63,701 bases of DNA, taken from NCBI GenBank assembly GCA_023664735.1, contig JAMPFB010000008.1, forward strand, positions 1-63,701. The letters run 5' to 3'. The position numbers and the translations under genes are program-made. The notes below the pieces were generated by a model that was not told the DNA's origin, searched no databases, and saw nothing but the letters and a program-made list of their open reading frames with translations. Shown here piece by piece: positions 18,021-27,231 of the stretch. Every line of letters starts with the position of its first letter. Within the stretch, counting starts at the first letter, position 1. This stretch comes from Robinsoniella sp. (lineage in GTDB: Bacteria > Bacillota > Clostridia > Lachnospirales > Lachnospiraceae).

Positions 18021-18073
18021 AAAGGAGCATTGCAAAATAGATGGGTGACATCTATGGCGCAGGCTCCTTTTTT
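18021..18073 (+). terminator. Rho-independent terminator of the DUF3048 gene
   Basis: AAAGGAGC (18021-18028) pairs with GCTCCTTT (18063-18070) and is followed by further T residues to 18073. A second internal stem, ATAGATG (18037-18043) with CATCTAT (18049-18055), stacks inside. It begins 14 bases after the stop codon. The remaining space to the convergent DUF1848 gene end at 18139 holds nothing I can name. Confidence 0.75.
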
Positions 18074-18138
18074 ATACCTAAGAATAGGAAGCGAGCTCCA
18101 AACAGATTGTGATTCATGCTATTTATCCACCTACCCAT

Positions 18139-19077
18139 TTATTCAAAATGAAACCTCATCTGCCCATCCAGCCAGCTTTTTTGCACAGCCTCATGAACTA
18201 TATCACCGGGCAAACTGCCTCCTAGCAAAAATGGTGACTTAGGATTATGATTTTTTATATTTTCTTTTACTAGTGCGGCATTTGTATTTGCATAACAATA
18301 TTTGCACAAATGCCCACAGGTGTCATAGGCGCCGATGTCAATGCCAAGTAGACATGCGCACTGCCCGCCCCGTTGATTACTCTTTCTCTTTGGAACCGTA
18401 AGATTACCATGCAAAGCTGTTTCAAAAGTTTTAACAGTCATACATCCGGCGCAATCCGCCCCATACGGCTCCAGTTCATTTCCCTCTGCACATGGCCTGA
18501 TTGTCATGCCATGCTTTGCGCCAATTCTTATAAATTCTTTGCCAAGCCGCAGTCTGTCTGCTTTCGTAACCTCTCCTATCCCCGGAAAATTACGCTCTAC
18601 CTTTTTGTAAATATCAATAAAACTGATGACACAGGTCTTTGTATATCCCGACAGTGTTTCAGCCATTTTATCAAACTCTGAAATATGACATTCTACAGAA
18701 TAATCCTGATTGATAAAAATAGGATCATATCGCCAGCCCACCGAATCCACACCAACCAATTCAGAAAGTTTTTTGAAACTCTCCATTACCTTTTCTTTAT
18801 CCGGAACATTTGGCTCAATCTCTTTTCCATAAGGCGTAATGGTAACGAACCAGTATTGTCCATAAGGCTGCAGCTTATCCATGTGGGAAAGCATCGGTTC
18901 GGGATTCTTGGTACAAAAGGCAATCAAATCCACCACATCAGGAGATAGACGGTATCTTGTCACACTACTTTGATTATAAGGATTACGTACAAGCACGTAG
19001 CCTTCCCTGATTCGATTCAATAACCATTCATGGTAAAATGCCGGTATATCTGTCCGCATTCCTGTCTGTATAATCAT
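18139..19077 (-). CDS. DUF1848 protein with radical-SAM-like Cys triad
   Basis: A 312-residue soluble protein matching DUF1848: SRTDIPAFY-like RTDIPAFYHEWLLNRI at the N-terminus, then FCTKNPEPM and FVTITPYG segments. The C-terminal part is rich in Cys: GADCAGCM, CACLLGIDIG and CGHLCKYCYAN, the last giving a CxxxCxxC triad (C254, C258, C261). That spacing is the one used for the 4Fe-4S cluster of radical SAM enzymes, although here it sits near the C-terminus. Enzymatic function is not established for this family. GAGAGGGC precedes the ATG. It is a single-gene unit with its own promoter at 19207-19235. Confidence 0.82.
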   Translation of the reverse strand: MIIQTGMRTDIPAFYHEWLLNRIREGYVLVRNPYNQSSVTRYRLSPDVVDLIAFCTKNPEPMLSHMDKLQPYGQYWFVTITPYGKEIEPNVPDKEKVMESFKKLSELVGVDSVGWRYDPIFINQDYSVECHISEFDKMAETLSGYTKTCVISFIDIYKKVERNFPGIGEVTKADRLRLGKEFIRIGAKHGMTIRPCAEGNELEPYGADCAGCMTVKTFETALHGNLTVPKRKSNQRGGQCACLLGIDIGAYDTCGHLCKYCYANTNAALVKENIKNHNPKSPFLLGGSLPGDIVHEAVQKSWLDGQMRFHFE

Positions 19078-19206
19078 TTTGCCCTCTCTTTCATGTCTGT
19101 ATTGCTTTTCTTCCTAATCTGTATTGATGTCTACGTACTTATTTCTATCGTTCTTTTTTCCGAAGCTCATTAGTAGCATGGCAGCTTTTTCCTTTTTCTA
19201 AATCAA

Positions 19207-19235
19207 ATTATATTACCCTGCCCTTCCTTATTCAA
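19207..19235 (-). promoter_or_regulatory. Promoter of the DUF1848 gene
   Basis: On the minus strand TTGAAT (19230-19235) and TATAAT (19207-19212) are 17 bases apart. The predicted transcript start gives a leader of about 120 bases before the ATG at 19077. The promoter lies within the 360-base divergent gap 19078-19437, which otherwise holds a plus-strand promoter and a pair of direct repeats. Confidence 0.65.
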
Positions 19236-19251
19236 CAATTTTTACCCTGCC
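19213..19251. repeat. Direct repeat pair overlapping the DUF1848 promoter
   Basis: TTACCCTGCC occurs at 19213-19222 and again at 19242-19251, 29 bases apart (close to three helical turns). Each copy is followed by CTTCCTTA, immediately in the first and after four bases in the second. One copy lies in the promoter spacer and the other just upstream of the -35 box, so it could be a repressor or activator site. Confidence 0.5.
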
Positions 19252-19309
19252 TGAACTTCCTTAGTTTGCTCTTTGGCTGTTTTCCAGCAATATATCCTAA
19301 CCCAACACA

Positions 19310-19338
19310 TGGAAATGTTCCTGTTTTTATGGTACAAT
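19310..19338 (+). promoter_or_regulatory. Putative promoter of the YjbR-EVE gene
   Basis: TGGAAA (19310-19315) and TACAAT (19333-19338) are spaced by 17 bases, giving a leader of about 90 bases before the ATG at 19438. The -35 box is only four of six matches, so this is a moderate call. Confidence 0.45.
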
Positions 19339-19437
19339 AAACTCATTCTATTGGAATTTATAAGGAAGTACTCCTGCAAGCGCAAATAAAGACAGTAGCT
19401 GGCGACTCCCCGAAGTGAAGCAGAAAGGGTTAGAAAA

Positions 19438-20211
19438 ATGGAATGTATCTCCCTAAGAGAAGAGTTAATTGAATACATAAAGAAAAAATATAATGATGAA
19501 AAGGAATACTTATGGGCGAGACATCCAAACTATGTGGTATTTCGCCACGAGGATAACAGGAAATGGTATAGCCTTATCATGGATGTCCCAAAGACGAGTC
19601 TTGGACTTGAAGGCGAAGGCCGTACAGATATTCTGAATGTTAAGTTGGATGACCTGTTGCTGCGGGATTTTCTAATCCAGCAGGAAGGGTATTTCAGAGG
19701 CTATCATATCAGCCGAGGGAACTGGATATCCATCCTGCTTGACGGAACAGTGCCTTTTTCAGATGCCTGCAAATGGATTGATACCAGTTATCAGGTGACC
19801 GCCTCGGCAGCAGGGAAAAAGAAGCTCCGGCTTCCGAAGGAATGGCTTGTTCCTGCCAACCCAAAGTATTATGATATAGAAGGCTCCTTCGCTAAATCGG
19901 ATATCATTGATTGGAAACAAGGTCGTGGAATCAAAACAGGAGACACAGCATTTATGTACGTTGCGGCTCCGGTATCTGCTGTTTTATACAAATGCAAAGT
20001 AGTGGAAACAGATATTCCTTTTCATTTTGCGGATAAGAATATAAGTATGGATGCCATTATGCGGATACAGTTACAAAAAAGGTATTCTCCGGATGCGTTT
20101 CCATTTGAAAAGTTAAAAAGAGAGTATGGCATTTACGCTGTTCGGGCACCGAGAGGTGTTCCCTATAGTTTGAGCGAAGCATTCAAGAAATTGGAGGAGC
20201 CAGACAGTTAG
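19438..20211 (+). CDS. YjbR/MmcQ-like and EVE-like domain fusion
   Basis: A 257-residue soluble protein with two parts. Residues 1 to about 115 match the YjbR/MmcQ (CyaY-like fold) family: REELIEYIKKKY, HPNYVVFRHEDNRKWYSLIMDV, then LRDFLIQQEGYFRGYH and NWISILLDGTVP. Residues from about 137 resemble an EVE/PUA-like domain: WLVPANPKYYD, FAKSDIIDWKQ, IKTGDTAFMYVAAPVSAVLYKCKVVETD. EVE domains recognise modified bases, and some relatives occur in restriction or stress modules. Role here is unknown; no restriction enzyme is nearby. AAAGGG precedes the ATG. Codon use looks like the neighbours. Confidence 0.72.
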   Translation: MECISLREELIEYIKKKYNDEKEYLWARHPNYVVFRHEDNRKWYSLIMDVPKTSLGLEGEGRTDILNVKLDDLLLRDFLIQQEGYFRGYHISRGNWISILLDGTVPFSDACKWIDTSYQVTASAAGKKKLRLPKEWLVPANPKYYDIEGSFAKSDIIDWKQGRGIKTGDTAFMYVAAPVSAVLYKCKVVETDIPFHFADKNISMDAIMRIQLQKRYSPDAFPFEKLKREYGIYAVRAPRGVPYSLSEAFKKLEEPDS

Positions 20212-20408
20212 ATGGCAGCAACAGTACAATTTATTAGTAGCAAATAGAAACTACTTACCTTGAGAAATTTACTTGTAAGACCTTGGAGATTCAATGAATG
20301 AAAAAAGTAACAGTTCAGCCTGTTTGGTGATACAATGGCTAAAGTATATTATTTATGGAAATAGTAAAAGTAGAATATATAGAACCCCACAAGGAAAGGA
20401 AGAAAAAT

Positions 20409-20945
20409 ATGATAAAGAAAAAAATAACTGCCGCAGTCGGAATCGCCGTCCTTCTTTTATTGACCGGATGTCAGCCCAGCTCTAACAATACAGAAACTGA
20501 AGCATTAAAAGAACAGATTACCCAATTAGAAGAGCAGGTTGCTGCACTAAAACAGGAAAATGCTGCTGCAGAAAATAATACGGTTTCTTCTCAGGAACAA
20601 ACGCCTGAAGCAGATAAGGACACGCAGGAACAGTCCTCTCTTCCCACCACCCACACTATGGAAGAACTTACTTCTATGGTAAATGCATATATAGAAAAAG
20701 CAAAAGCTGTCACTCCTAACGGAACAGCCTCTGACAATATGGAGCAGTTCTTTTCTCTGAAACAGGAAGAAAAACAAATTGATGACGCCTTAGACCTCCA
20801 TGAAGATGAGCTGGAAAAACTGTACCGCCAGAATGCCCTGACCCGTGACGAATATAAAAGACTGGAACAGGAACTGGAAAAGCTGGAGGATAATCTGGAT
20901 TCTGCAGAGGACCAGTTAGAATACACCTTTGGAATTGATGATTAA
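20409..20945 (+). CDS. Small coiled-coil lipoprotein, function unknown
   Basis: The 178-residue product has a signal peptide ending LLLLTGC (C21). A heptad-patterned helix (about 30-60, EALKEQITQLEEQVAALKQE) follows, then a Ser/Thr/Gln-rich linker and a second very acidic helical part (about 118-178, DALDLHEDELEKLYRQNA). I do not recognise a family. I chose the ATG at 20409 because AAAGGAAG precedes it and the signal peptide begins there; a longer in-frame start at 20355 would bury the signal. It is a single gene, with a hairpin of the dispersed repeat type 36 bases after its stop. Confidence 0.7.
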   Translation: MIKKKITAAVGIAVLLLLTGCQPSSNNTETEALKEQITQLEEQVAALKQENAAAENNTVSSQEQTPEADKDTQEQSSLPTTHTMEELTSMVNAYIEKAKAVTPNGTASDNMEQFFSLKQEEKQIDDALDLHEDELEKLYRQNALTRDEYKRLEQELEKLEDNLDSAEDQLEYTFGIDD

Positions 20946-20980
20946 GTAAAAATGTCTGTGAAAAATACAGGGAGCGGGAC

Positions 20981-21029
20981 GACGCAGAAAACAGGGGCAC
21001 GCAGAGCGAAAACATGCTCTGCGTGCCCC
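20981..21029. terminator. Hairpin terminator related to the dispersed repeat
   Basis: GGGGCACGCAGAGC (20994-21007) and its exact complement (21016-21029) form a 14-bp stem with loop GAAAACAT. It stands between two convergent genes and could stop both; the better T-richness (TGTTTT) is in the minus direction. The 13-mer GACGCAGAAAACA just outside the stem (20981-20993) is shared with 40-52 and, inverted, 51977-51989, which ties this hairpin to the repeat family. Confidence 0.6.
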
Positions 21030-21060
21030 TTCCTCTGTGGCTGAGCTATTACTTAAAACC

Positions 21061-21975
21061 TCATCCCTTACCAGTCCCCAATTGCGAAACCAGTACAACA
21101 ATGCCACACACCACTCCGCCTATTGGATATACGACCCATGAGATGCCCCAAAGGTTGAACACAAATCCCAGCACCATAAAAAGAATGGTAGCTATCAACA
21201 TGATACATCCAAACCATACAATCATTTTCTCGTCTGCCTGTTTCTTTTCTGGATTCTCTTCTTCATTATATGCATCAATATCGTATTTTTCCTTTCCCAA
21301 TCCTGTATGGACAAGCACTCCTACTCCCACTGCCACAAAAAGCAGGAAAATACCATAATAAAAATCTTCTAAAAGCCTTTTAAATGGTAATACCTCATGG
21401 AAATACTCTCCACTCATCCCAATTAACACCCCAACTAATATGATTCCAATTCCTGTTGCAATCCTTGCAGGGTATTTTTCATCAAAGCGTTCTTTTTCCT
21501 CTTTTGTATAAAAATCCTGCACAACAGGGTATTTTTTCTTATAATCATCATGTTGTACTCCCTGCACCACCAGCATTAAAATCCCCACAATCATACCTGC
21601 CATACATGCGATATCAGCTATTCCTTCCGACAAACCGATTCCTGTAAGCAGCTCCTCTAAAGCTACTGCGCTTATCAAAACAGCCACTCCTATACTAATC
21701 CATTTTCTCCGTTTTTCCATATGCTCCCTATGCTTATGATTGTCCTCTATCGCCAGCTTTTGAGCATTTTGCCTCATCAATACATCCATGCTGCAGGAAA
21801 AAATCTCACATAATTGCAAGAGCTTTTCCGTTTCCGGATAAGCAATGCCGGATTCCCATTTGGAAATAGTCTGTCTGGACACCTGCAGCCGTTCCGCAAG
21901 CTGTTCCTGTGTCATTTCTTCTTTTTTCCTATAGTATTGTAAATTTTCAGAAAGTGTACTTATCGCTTCACTCAT
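21061..21975 (-). CDS. XRE-family regulator with multi-pass membrane domain
   Basis: A 304-residue protein: an N-terminal helix-turn-helix (about residues 8-62, EEMTQEQLAERLQVSRQTIS) followed from about residue 90 by six hydrophobic segments. The DNA-binding domain is cytoplasmic and tied to the membrane, a layout common in Firmicutes regulators that sense envelope or small-molecule signals; the signal is unknown. I chose the ATG at 21975 (AAAAGGA nine bases upstream) over one at 21984 that abuts this site. The 272 bases upstream, 21976-22247, hold a TATAAT on the minus strand (22030-22035) without a convincing -35 box, and the chemoreceptor terminator. Confidence 0.8.
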   Translation of the reverse strand: MSEAISTLSENLQYYRKKEEMTQEQLAERLQVSRQTISKWESGIAYPETEKLLQLCEIFSCSMDVLMRQNAQKLAIEDNHKHREHMEKRRKWISIGVAVLISAVALEELLTGIGLSEGIADIACMAGMIVGILMLVVQGVQHDDYKKKYPVVQDFYTKEEKERFDEKYPARIATGIGIILVGVLIGMSGEYFHEVLPFKRLLEDFYYGIFLLFVAVGVGVLVHTGLGKEKYDIDAYNEEENPEKKQADEKMIVWFGCIMLIATILFMVLGFVFNLWGISWVVYPIGGVVCGIVVLVSQLGTGKG

Positions 21976-22182
21976 AATCTTCATCCTTTTCTAATATTTT
22001 ATTGCCTTCTGCGCTTTTGGCTTGTATCTATTATAGGAAATCTCTATGTAAAACGCTATAAACTTTCTGTTGCTTTAAAAGAAAATGATGTAAATTTCCG
22101 GTTGCAGCCCCGTAAAATACAGGATTTTAAAAAAATCGCCGTTTGTATATTTGGTTTTATTTTACTTCATTCCTTACATGTC

Positions 22183-22212
22183 AAAAAAGGAGAGTCTCCG
22201 ATTTTCGGAGAC
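22183..22212 (-). terminator. Terminator of the chemoreceptor gene
   Basis: On the minus strand the stem GTCTCCGA/TCGGAGAC (22194-22201 with 22205-22212) is followed by CTCC and six T residues (22183-22188). It lies 36 bases after the chemoreceptor stop and closes the sugar transport/chemotaxis run. Confidence 0.75.
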
Positions 22213-22247
22213 CCCCCGGTATGAAAAGAGAAATGAAACCAGCAAAT

Positions 22248-24401
22248 TTATGATATTCTAAACTTATGAATTTCCTCTCTTAAAGACTGTGATACTTCTT
22301 TCAAGTCATTGGTATAGCCGGACATCTTTTCCACCTGTTCCTTCTGACCGTTAATGCCCTCACCCATCTCAAGGGTTGAAGCAGTGTTTTCTTCGATTAC
22401 TGCTGAAATGCCCTCTACTGCCGCCAATGTATTATTTTTTGCACCTTCAATTGCCTGTGTCTGAATGGTGATATCGGATAATTCCTGATTGAGCCGTTCT
22501 ACACAGCCGTCGATATTGTGGAATGCATCTACTGCACGTTTTACCGCCTGCTCCTGAGACTTCAATATTTCATCTGCACTTTCGCCATGCTCTAATGTTT
22601 TCTGGCTCTGTTGCTGTACTTCATCCACAATTTCACGAATCTTCTCTGCTGCCTGCCCGGACTGATCTGCCAATGTCTTTACCTCAGTTGCCACTACTGC
22701 AAAGCCTTTTCCTGCCTCTCCTGCTCTTGCAGCTTCAATGCTGGCATTTAAGGAAAGCAGATTTGTCTGATCCGCAATTTCTGTAATGACTCCCACAATA
22801 CTGGTAATATGGGATATCTTTTCCTCCAGCGCCCGGACATCTTCCATGATTTCCTTTAAATGCTGGGTGGTATCCTCTGAGGAAGTATTTAATTCCTTCA
22901 TCATCTTAATTCCGTTGTTTACAACCACCCGGGTTTCTTCTGAAATACTATCGATTTCTTTTGTATTTTCCACTACCCTTACTATCTTATCAGATAAATC
23001 ATCCATTCCCGTAAGACAGTTCTGTGCGCCGTCCTCCTGCTGCCTTGCACCGGATTGGATCTGAACGATGGCATCGCTTAAAACCTCTGCGGTTTCGTGA
23101 ACGCTTTCCCTTGCGCCACTAACCTTCTCTACTGCGCCATCCACCTGCTCCATGCCATTGGATACTTTTCCGATCAACACCTTTATATCCGCAATCATAT
23201 CGTTGATGCTATTACTTAAAACCGCAAACTCATCATGCCTCTTTGTTAAAACCCTGACGGTAAGGTCTCCCTTAGCCGCCTTCCCCACTTCTTTGATAAT
23301 CTTCTTGATGGTGCTGCTCATGCCTGCAGCCATCCATGTTCCAATTGCGATTACAATTATAGCCACCAGAATAACCAGACCTATTGTACCTACTTTAATT
23401 TCATTTGCCTGCTTCATCATGGTAGCTTCAGGAATCATACCAATCAGGCAGTTTCCCAAATCCCCTATGTATTCATAGCACAGCCAGTATTTCTTACCAT
23501 TTTTACTGGTGCTAAAGGAACCGCTTTTTTCCAATCCCTGCTGCATTTTCACATATGCCTTTGAATTGGTAATAATGCGTTTTCCTTTATCCTCCGGATA
23601 ATTTTCCGCCTTGGTAATCTCGTTGCTGTCCTGACCTGCCAGAATTACCATACTATCTTCGCCAAGATTCACTTCATCCAGAAGCTGTTCTATTACACTG
23701 TTACGCACCTCCAGAATGATAAAGCCTACATCCTGACCCGTTAAAATATTCTCAACCCTTCGTATCAGAGTCATCCTTCTGTTTCCGTAGGGCTGCTCCG
23801 CCTCTCCTTTATACTTCTCTAAAAACTCACTTTCTCCCAACCAGACCTTTCGATTTCTGGAGGTTACCTGTATGTAATCCTCCGTGGTCTGAAATACCGA
23901 ATATGCATCTCCGCCAAATGCTACATCCGGATTTGTACTGATATGCTCACTTCCTTCTATGGCAATAAAATATCCGTTCTCCACATAAGCATCTGTTCCA
24001 AGCATAGAAGCAACTTTTGCATCTAACAGCGAATAGTCTACCCCCTCATCAGGTGTTCCGCTAAAATAATTTACCAAATCGTTATCTACGGAAAGGTCAT
24101 ATGCGGTAGTCTCCACATCCAGCATAAGAACCTCCAAATAATCCGCAGATTTACCTAAAATCTGTATACTAGAGCTTTGATACAGATTCCTGATTGCATT
24201 TGCTGTTTGGCTATAGGACAATACTCCCAGCAAAATCAATGCCGTAACCGGAGCAAGAAAGGCAATGAGAAGCTTTGTGCGAATTCCAATCTTCAGGGAT
24301 ATTTTCTTCCGTTCCTTTTTTATCCTTTTCGTACTCTTCATACTCTTCGTACGTTTTGTACTCTTCGCTTTTTTCGCCTTTTCCGTTTTCTTCACTTCCA
24401 T
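22248..24401 (-). CDS. Methyl-accepting chemotaxis protein
   Basis: A 717-residue transmembrane receptor. A short Lys-rich cytoplasmic head (1-42) precedes TM1 (about 43-63), then an extracytoplasmic sensor of about 270 residues with a dCache-like look, TM2 (336-360), HAMP (361-412) and a full signalling domain with the hairpin-tip motif [18 protein letters not shown]. No C-terminal CheR-tethering pentapeptide is visible. It lies 40 bases behind the sugar permease gene and in the same direction, so it may be co-transcribed and could steer cells to the same sugar. The Lys-rich head is encoded by short repeats and is unusual. Confidence 0.92.
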   Translation of the reverse strand: MEVKKTEKAKKAKSTKRTKSMKSTKRIKKERKKISLKIGIRTKLLIAFLAPVTALILLGVLSYSQTANAIRNLYQSSSIQILGKSADYLEVLMLDVETTAYDLSVDNDLVNYFSGTPDEGVDYSLLDAKVASMLGTDAYVENGYFIAIEGSEHISTNPDVAFGGDAYSVFQTTEDYIQVTSRNRKVWLGESEFLEKYKGEAEQPYGNRRMTLIRRVENILTGQDVGFIILEVRNSVIEQLLDEVNLGEDSMVILAGQDSNEITKAENYPEDKGKRIITNSKAYVKMQQGLEKSGSFSTSKNGKKYWLCYEYIGDLGNCLIGMIPEATMMKQANEIKVGTIGLVILVAIIVIAIGTWMAAGMSSTIKKIIKEVGKAAKGDLTVRVLTKRHDEFAVLSNSINDMIADIKVLIGKVSNGMEQVDGAVEKVSGARESVHETAEVLSDAIVQIQSGARQQEDGAQNCLTGMDDLSDKIVRVVENTKEIDSISEETRVVVNNGIKMMKELNTSSEDTTQHLKEIMEDVRALEEKISHITSIVGVITEIADQTNLLSLNASIEAARAGEAGKGFAVVATEVKTLADQSGQAAEKIREIVDEVQQQSQKTLEHGESADEILKSQEQAVKRAVDAFHNIDGCVERLNQELSDITIQTQAIEGAKNNTLAAVEGISAVIEENTASTLEMGEGINGQKEQVEKMSGYTNDLKEVSQSLREEIHKFRIS

Positions 24402-24441
24402 GGCCTTTCCCCCTCTTCTTTTGTCCGTTTACAGGTTTAAT

Positions 24442-25665
24442 TTATTTTGACTTTGAACGTGTTCTTACGTCAAATGCCACTGCAATAATGAAGATAATAC
24501 CTTTTACAATATACTGATAGGAAATGTCCACGCCCATAAGATTCATGCCATTTGTCAGGGACATAATTACCAATGCTCCGATAATGGTGTTGGTTACCTT
24601 ACCGATACCACCGCTTACTGCTACACCACCAATATAAGAAGATGCGATGGCATCCATTTCAAATGCAAGTCCTGCTGTGGGTGTAGCTGACTGCAGCCTT
24701 GAAGTATAAAGAACACCTGACAATGCTGCAAGCACGCTCATGGAACAAAATGCAAAAAGCGTAACCTTCTTCACGTTAATACCGGATAACTCTGCTGCCT
24801 GATCATTTCCGCCGATACCATAAATGTAACGTCCTAATCTTGTTTTATTCAACATATAGTTGTAAATAATCAATACGACGCCTACAATTACTGCAGCCCA
24901 TGGAATGCCGCTATACTTTGCAAGCACCCATATGATTGCCATAATAATAGCAGAAATAAACACAAGTGTAAAGATAAAAACTGGAGTAGATGTTACTTGG
25001 AAGTTATATTTTATCTTATTTTTTCTTGCTTTTATCTGTGAAAATATCACCAGCGCCACTGCAATCACCCCAATAATAAGGGTTAAAACATGCACTCCTA
25101 AATCCACTCCCGGAATATCCGGTATAAATCCGTTTGACAATGCATTAAAGCCCTTATTGGGAACAATGATGGTTCCTGTTTTCTGTAAGGACAGGCTCAG
25201 AAGCCCTCTAAAGATAAACATGCCTGCCAAAGTAGTAACAAATGCCGGAACCCCTACTCTTGTTACTAAAAGTCCTTGATAAAGCCCGATTAACAGACCT
25301 ATGAAAAGAACAATCAGAATTGCCAGCCACTCATTCACTCCATACTGGGTCATTAAAATAGCTGCTATAGCTCCACAAAAACCAGCCACATATCCAACAG
25401 ACAAGTCAATATGCTTTAAAATAAGAATCAGCGTCATGCCAATTGCCAGTATGGCAACATATCCTGCCTGATTAATCAAGTTGGAAATGTTCCTTGCCTG
25501 AATAAATCCACCATTTGTCTTCCATGTAAAGAATGCCATGATGATGACTAAAGCAATATACATCATGTAATCCCTTATATTTTCCTTCACTAAAGTTACA
25601 ATTTCTTGTCCAAGACCTACTTTATTTGTCCCGGATGAGCTTTGTGCCTGTTTTTTATTATCCAT
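24442..25665 (-). CDS. Sugar ABC importer permease (XylH/GguB-type)
   Basis: The 407-residue protein has about ten membrane helices and the RbsC/XylH-type permease signature around GIPWAAVIVGVVLII, TRLGRYIYGIGGNDQAAELSGI and GGIGKVTNTIIGALV. Its hydrophilic N-terminal head (1-30) is longer than in ribose permeases, as in XylH and GguB. It would form the channel of a sugar importer with the ATPase gene 12 bases upstream and the binding protein before that. AGGAGG precedes the ATG. Substrate is probably a pentose or galactose-like monosaccharide; sequence alone does not decide. Confidence 0.88.
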   Translation of the reverse strand: MDNKKQAQSSSGTNKVGLGQEIVTLVKENIRDYMMYIALVIIMAFFTWKTNGGFIQARNISNLINQAGYVAILAIGMTLILILKHIDLSVGYVAGFCGAIAAILMTQYGVNEWLAILIVLFIGLLIGLYQGLLVTRVGVPAFVTTLAGMFIFRGLLSLSLQKTGTIIVPNKGFNALSNGFIPDIPGVDLGVHVLTLIIGVIAVALVIFSQIKARKNKIKYNFQVTSTPVFIFTLVFISAIIMAIIWVLAKYSGIPWAAVIVGVVLIIYNYMLNKTRLGRYIYGIGGNDQAAELSGINVKKVTLFAFCSMSVLAALSGVLYTSRLQSATPTAGLAFEMDAIASSYIGGVAVSGGIGKVTNTIIGALVIMSLTNGMNLMGVDISYQYIVKGIIFIIAVAFDVRTRSKSK

Positions 25666-25677
25666 ATCCGAAACCTC

Positions 25678-27207
25678 CTATCTTGATTTAATCGCCATTG
25701 CCATGACTTTTTGTTCGTTTGCTTCTTCTGCTGCCAATTCACCGGTTATGGTTCCTTCTGACATAACATACAACCTGTCGCTCATTCCAAGAACTTCCGG
25801 CAGCTCTGATGATATCATGATAATGCTCATGCCCTGCTCCACCAGTTTGTTCATCAATGTATAAATTTCAAATTTGGCGCCAACGTCAATTCCCCTAGTC
25901 GGTTCATCCAAAATCAGCACCTGCGGTTTTACAAACAGCCATTTTGCCAACTGAACCTTCTGCTGGTTTCCACCACTTAGGTTTCCTACCTTCTGCATAA
26001 TGGAAGGCGCCTTTATATTGATGGACTGTTTATACTCATTTGCTACATTGATTTCCTCATTCTCGTTTATGGCAAGCCCTTCTGTAAGCGCCTCCAGATT
26101 GGCAATGGTGGTATTGTACTTAATGTCCTGAATCAACACGAGCCCGTTGCCTTTTCTGTCTTCCGTTACATATGCTACGCCCGATTGAATGGCAGATTTC
26201 GGATCTTTGAAGTGCTTCTGCTCCCCATTCACAAAAATTTCCCCGCTTGTTATTTTATATCCCGGAGAATTTCCAAAGATACTAAGGGCAAGCTCAGTTC
26301 TTCCTGCTCCCATCAATCCCTGAAGCCCTACGATTTCTCCTTTTCTCACATTGATGTTTACATTGTGAAGAATCTCTCTCTGCTTTACCGGATCCTCTAC
26401 GGTCCAGTTCTTTATCTCCAAACAAATATCCCCGATTTCCTTCTTTTCCCTCTTTGGATAAATGTTGTCAATTTCCCTTCCAACCATATGCTTTATGATT
26501 TCCGCTTCCGTTACCGGATGCTCTGCAGTATCCATGGAACAAATAGTAGAACCATCACGCAATACGGTAATCGTATCTGCTATGGCAATGATTTCCTTCA
26601 GCTTGTGGGAAATCATAATACAGGTAACACCCTGCTCTTTTAACTCTTTAATAAGCTTCAACAGATTTTCACTGTCATCTTCATTTAAAGCCGCCGTAGG
26701 CTCATCCAATATCAATAATTTTACATTTTTGCTCAGCGCCTTTGCAATTTCTACAAGCTGCTGATTACCTACACCGAGATTTTTTACCTTCGTAGAAGGG
26801 TCTACATTGAGACGAACCTTTTTTAACATCTCAGATGCCTTTACAATAGTCTCATTCCAGTCTACCGTATGCCCTTTCATAATCTCGTGTCCAAAATAAA
26901 TATTTTCGTAAATACTTAATTCGGGAACCAGCGCCAACTCCTGATAAATTATGGCAATTCCCTTTGCCTCACTATCCGCTATCGATTTAAATTGTTGTAT
27001 CTCACCGTTATATACAATATCGCCTGTATATGTGCCGTAATGGTGAAGGCCAGATAGAACTTTCATAAGTGTGGATTTTCCAGCGCCGTTTTCCCCTACC
27101 AGACAATGTATCTCTCCACGCCTTACTTTAAAGTTAACATCACTTAAAGCCTTGACCCCCGGAAATACTTTTGTAATATCTCTCATTTCAAGTATATAAT
27201 CATTCAT
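25678..27207 (-). CDS. Sugar ABC importer ATPase, two-domain (XylG/MmsA-type)
   Basis: A 509-residue protein made of two ABC domains, as in XylG, RbsA and MglA. Domain 1 has Walker A GENGAGKST (38-46) and Walker B LLILDEPTAAL. Domain 2 has the degenerate Walker A GLMGAGRTE usual for the family, signature LSGGNQQKVQLAKWL and LILDEPTRGIDVG. It powers uptake of the sugar delivered by the binding lipoprotein 27303-28511. AAGGAGG stands eight bases before the ATG. A hairpin in the 95-base gap before it may lower its expression relative to the binding protein. Confidence 0.93.
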   Translation of the reverse strand: MNDYILEMRDITKVFPGVKALSDVNFKVRRGEIHCLVGENGAGKSTLMKVLSGLHHYGTYTGDIVYNGEIQQFKSIADSEAKGIAIIYQELALVPELSIYENIYFGHEIMKGHTVDWNETIVKASEMLKKVRLNVDPSTKVKNLGVGNQQLVEIAKALSKNVKLLILDEPTAALNEDDSENLLKLIKELKEQGVTCIMISHKLKEIIAIADTITVLRDGSTICSMDTAEHPVTEAEIIKHMVGREIDNIYPKREKKEIGDICLEIKNWTVEDPVKQREILHNVNINVRKGEIVGLQGLMGAGRTELALSIFGNSPGYKITSGEIFVNGEQKHFKDPKSAIQSGVAYVTEDRKGNGLVLIQDIKYNTTIANLEALTEGLAINENEEINVANEYKQSINIKAPSIMQKVGNLSGGNQQKVQLAKWLFVKPQVLILDEPTRGIDVGAKFEIYTLMNKLVEQGMSIIMISSELPEVLGMSDRLYVMSEGTITGELAAEEANEQKVMAMAIKSR

Positions 27208-27231
27208 TTACCGGGCCTCCTTAATTTAGAA

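Noticed and set aside
19242..19478. Minus-strand open frame covering the YjbR-EVE start region
   Set aside because: No recognisable protein, no ribosome-binding site, and it would run over the promoter and start of a well-supported gene.
20309..20320. 12-mer AACAGTTCAGCC shared with the inverted element arm (51934-51945)
   Set aside because: Match is short and has no hairpin or core sequence around it; it may be chance.
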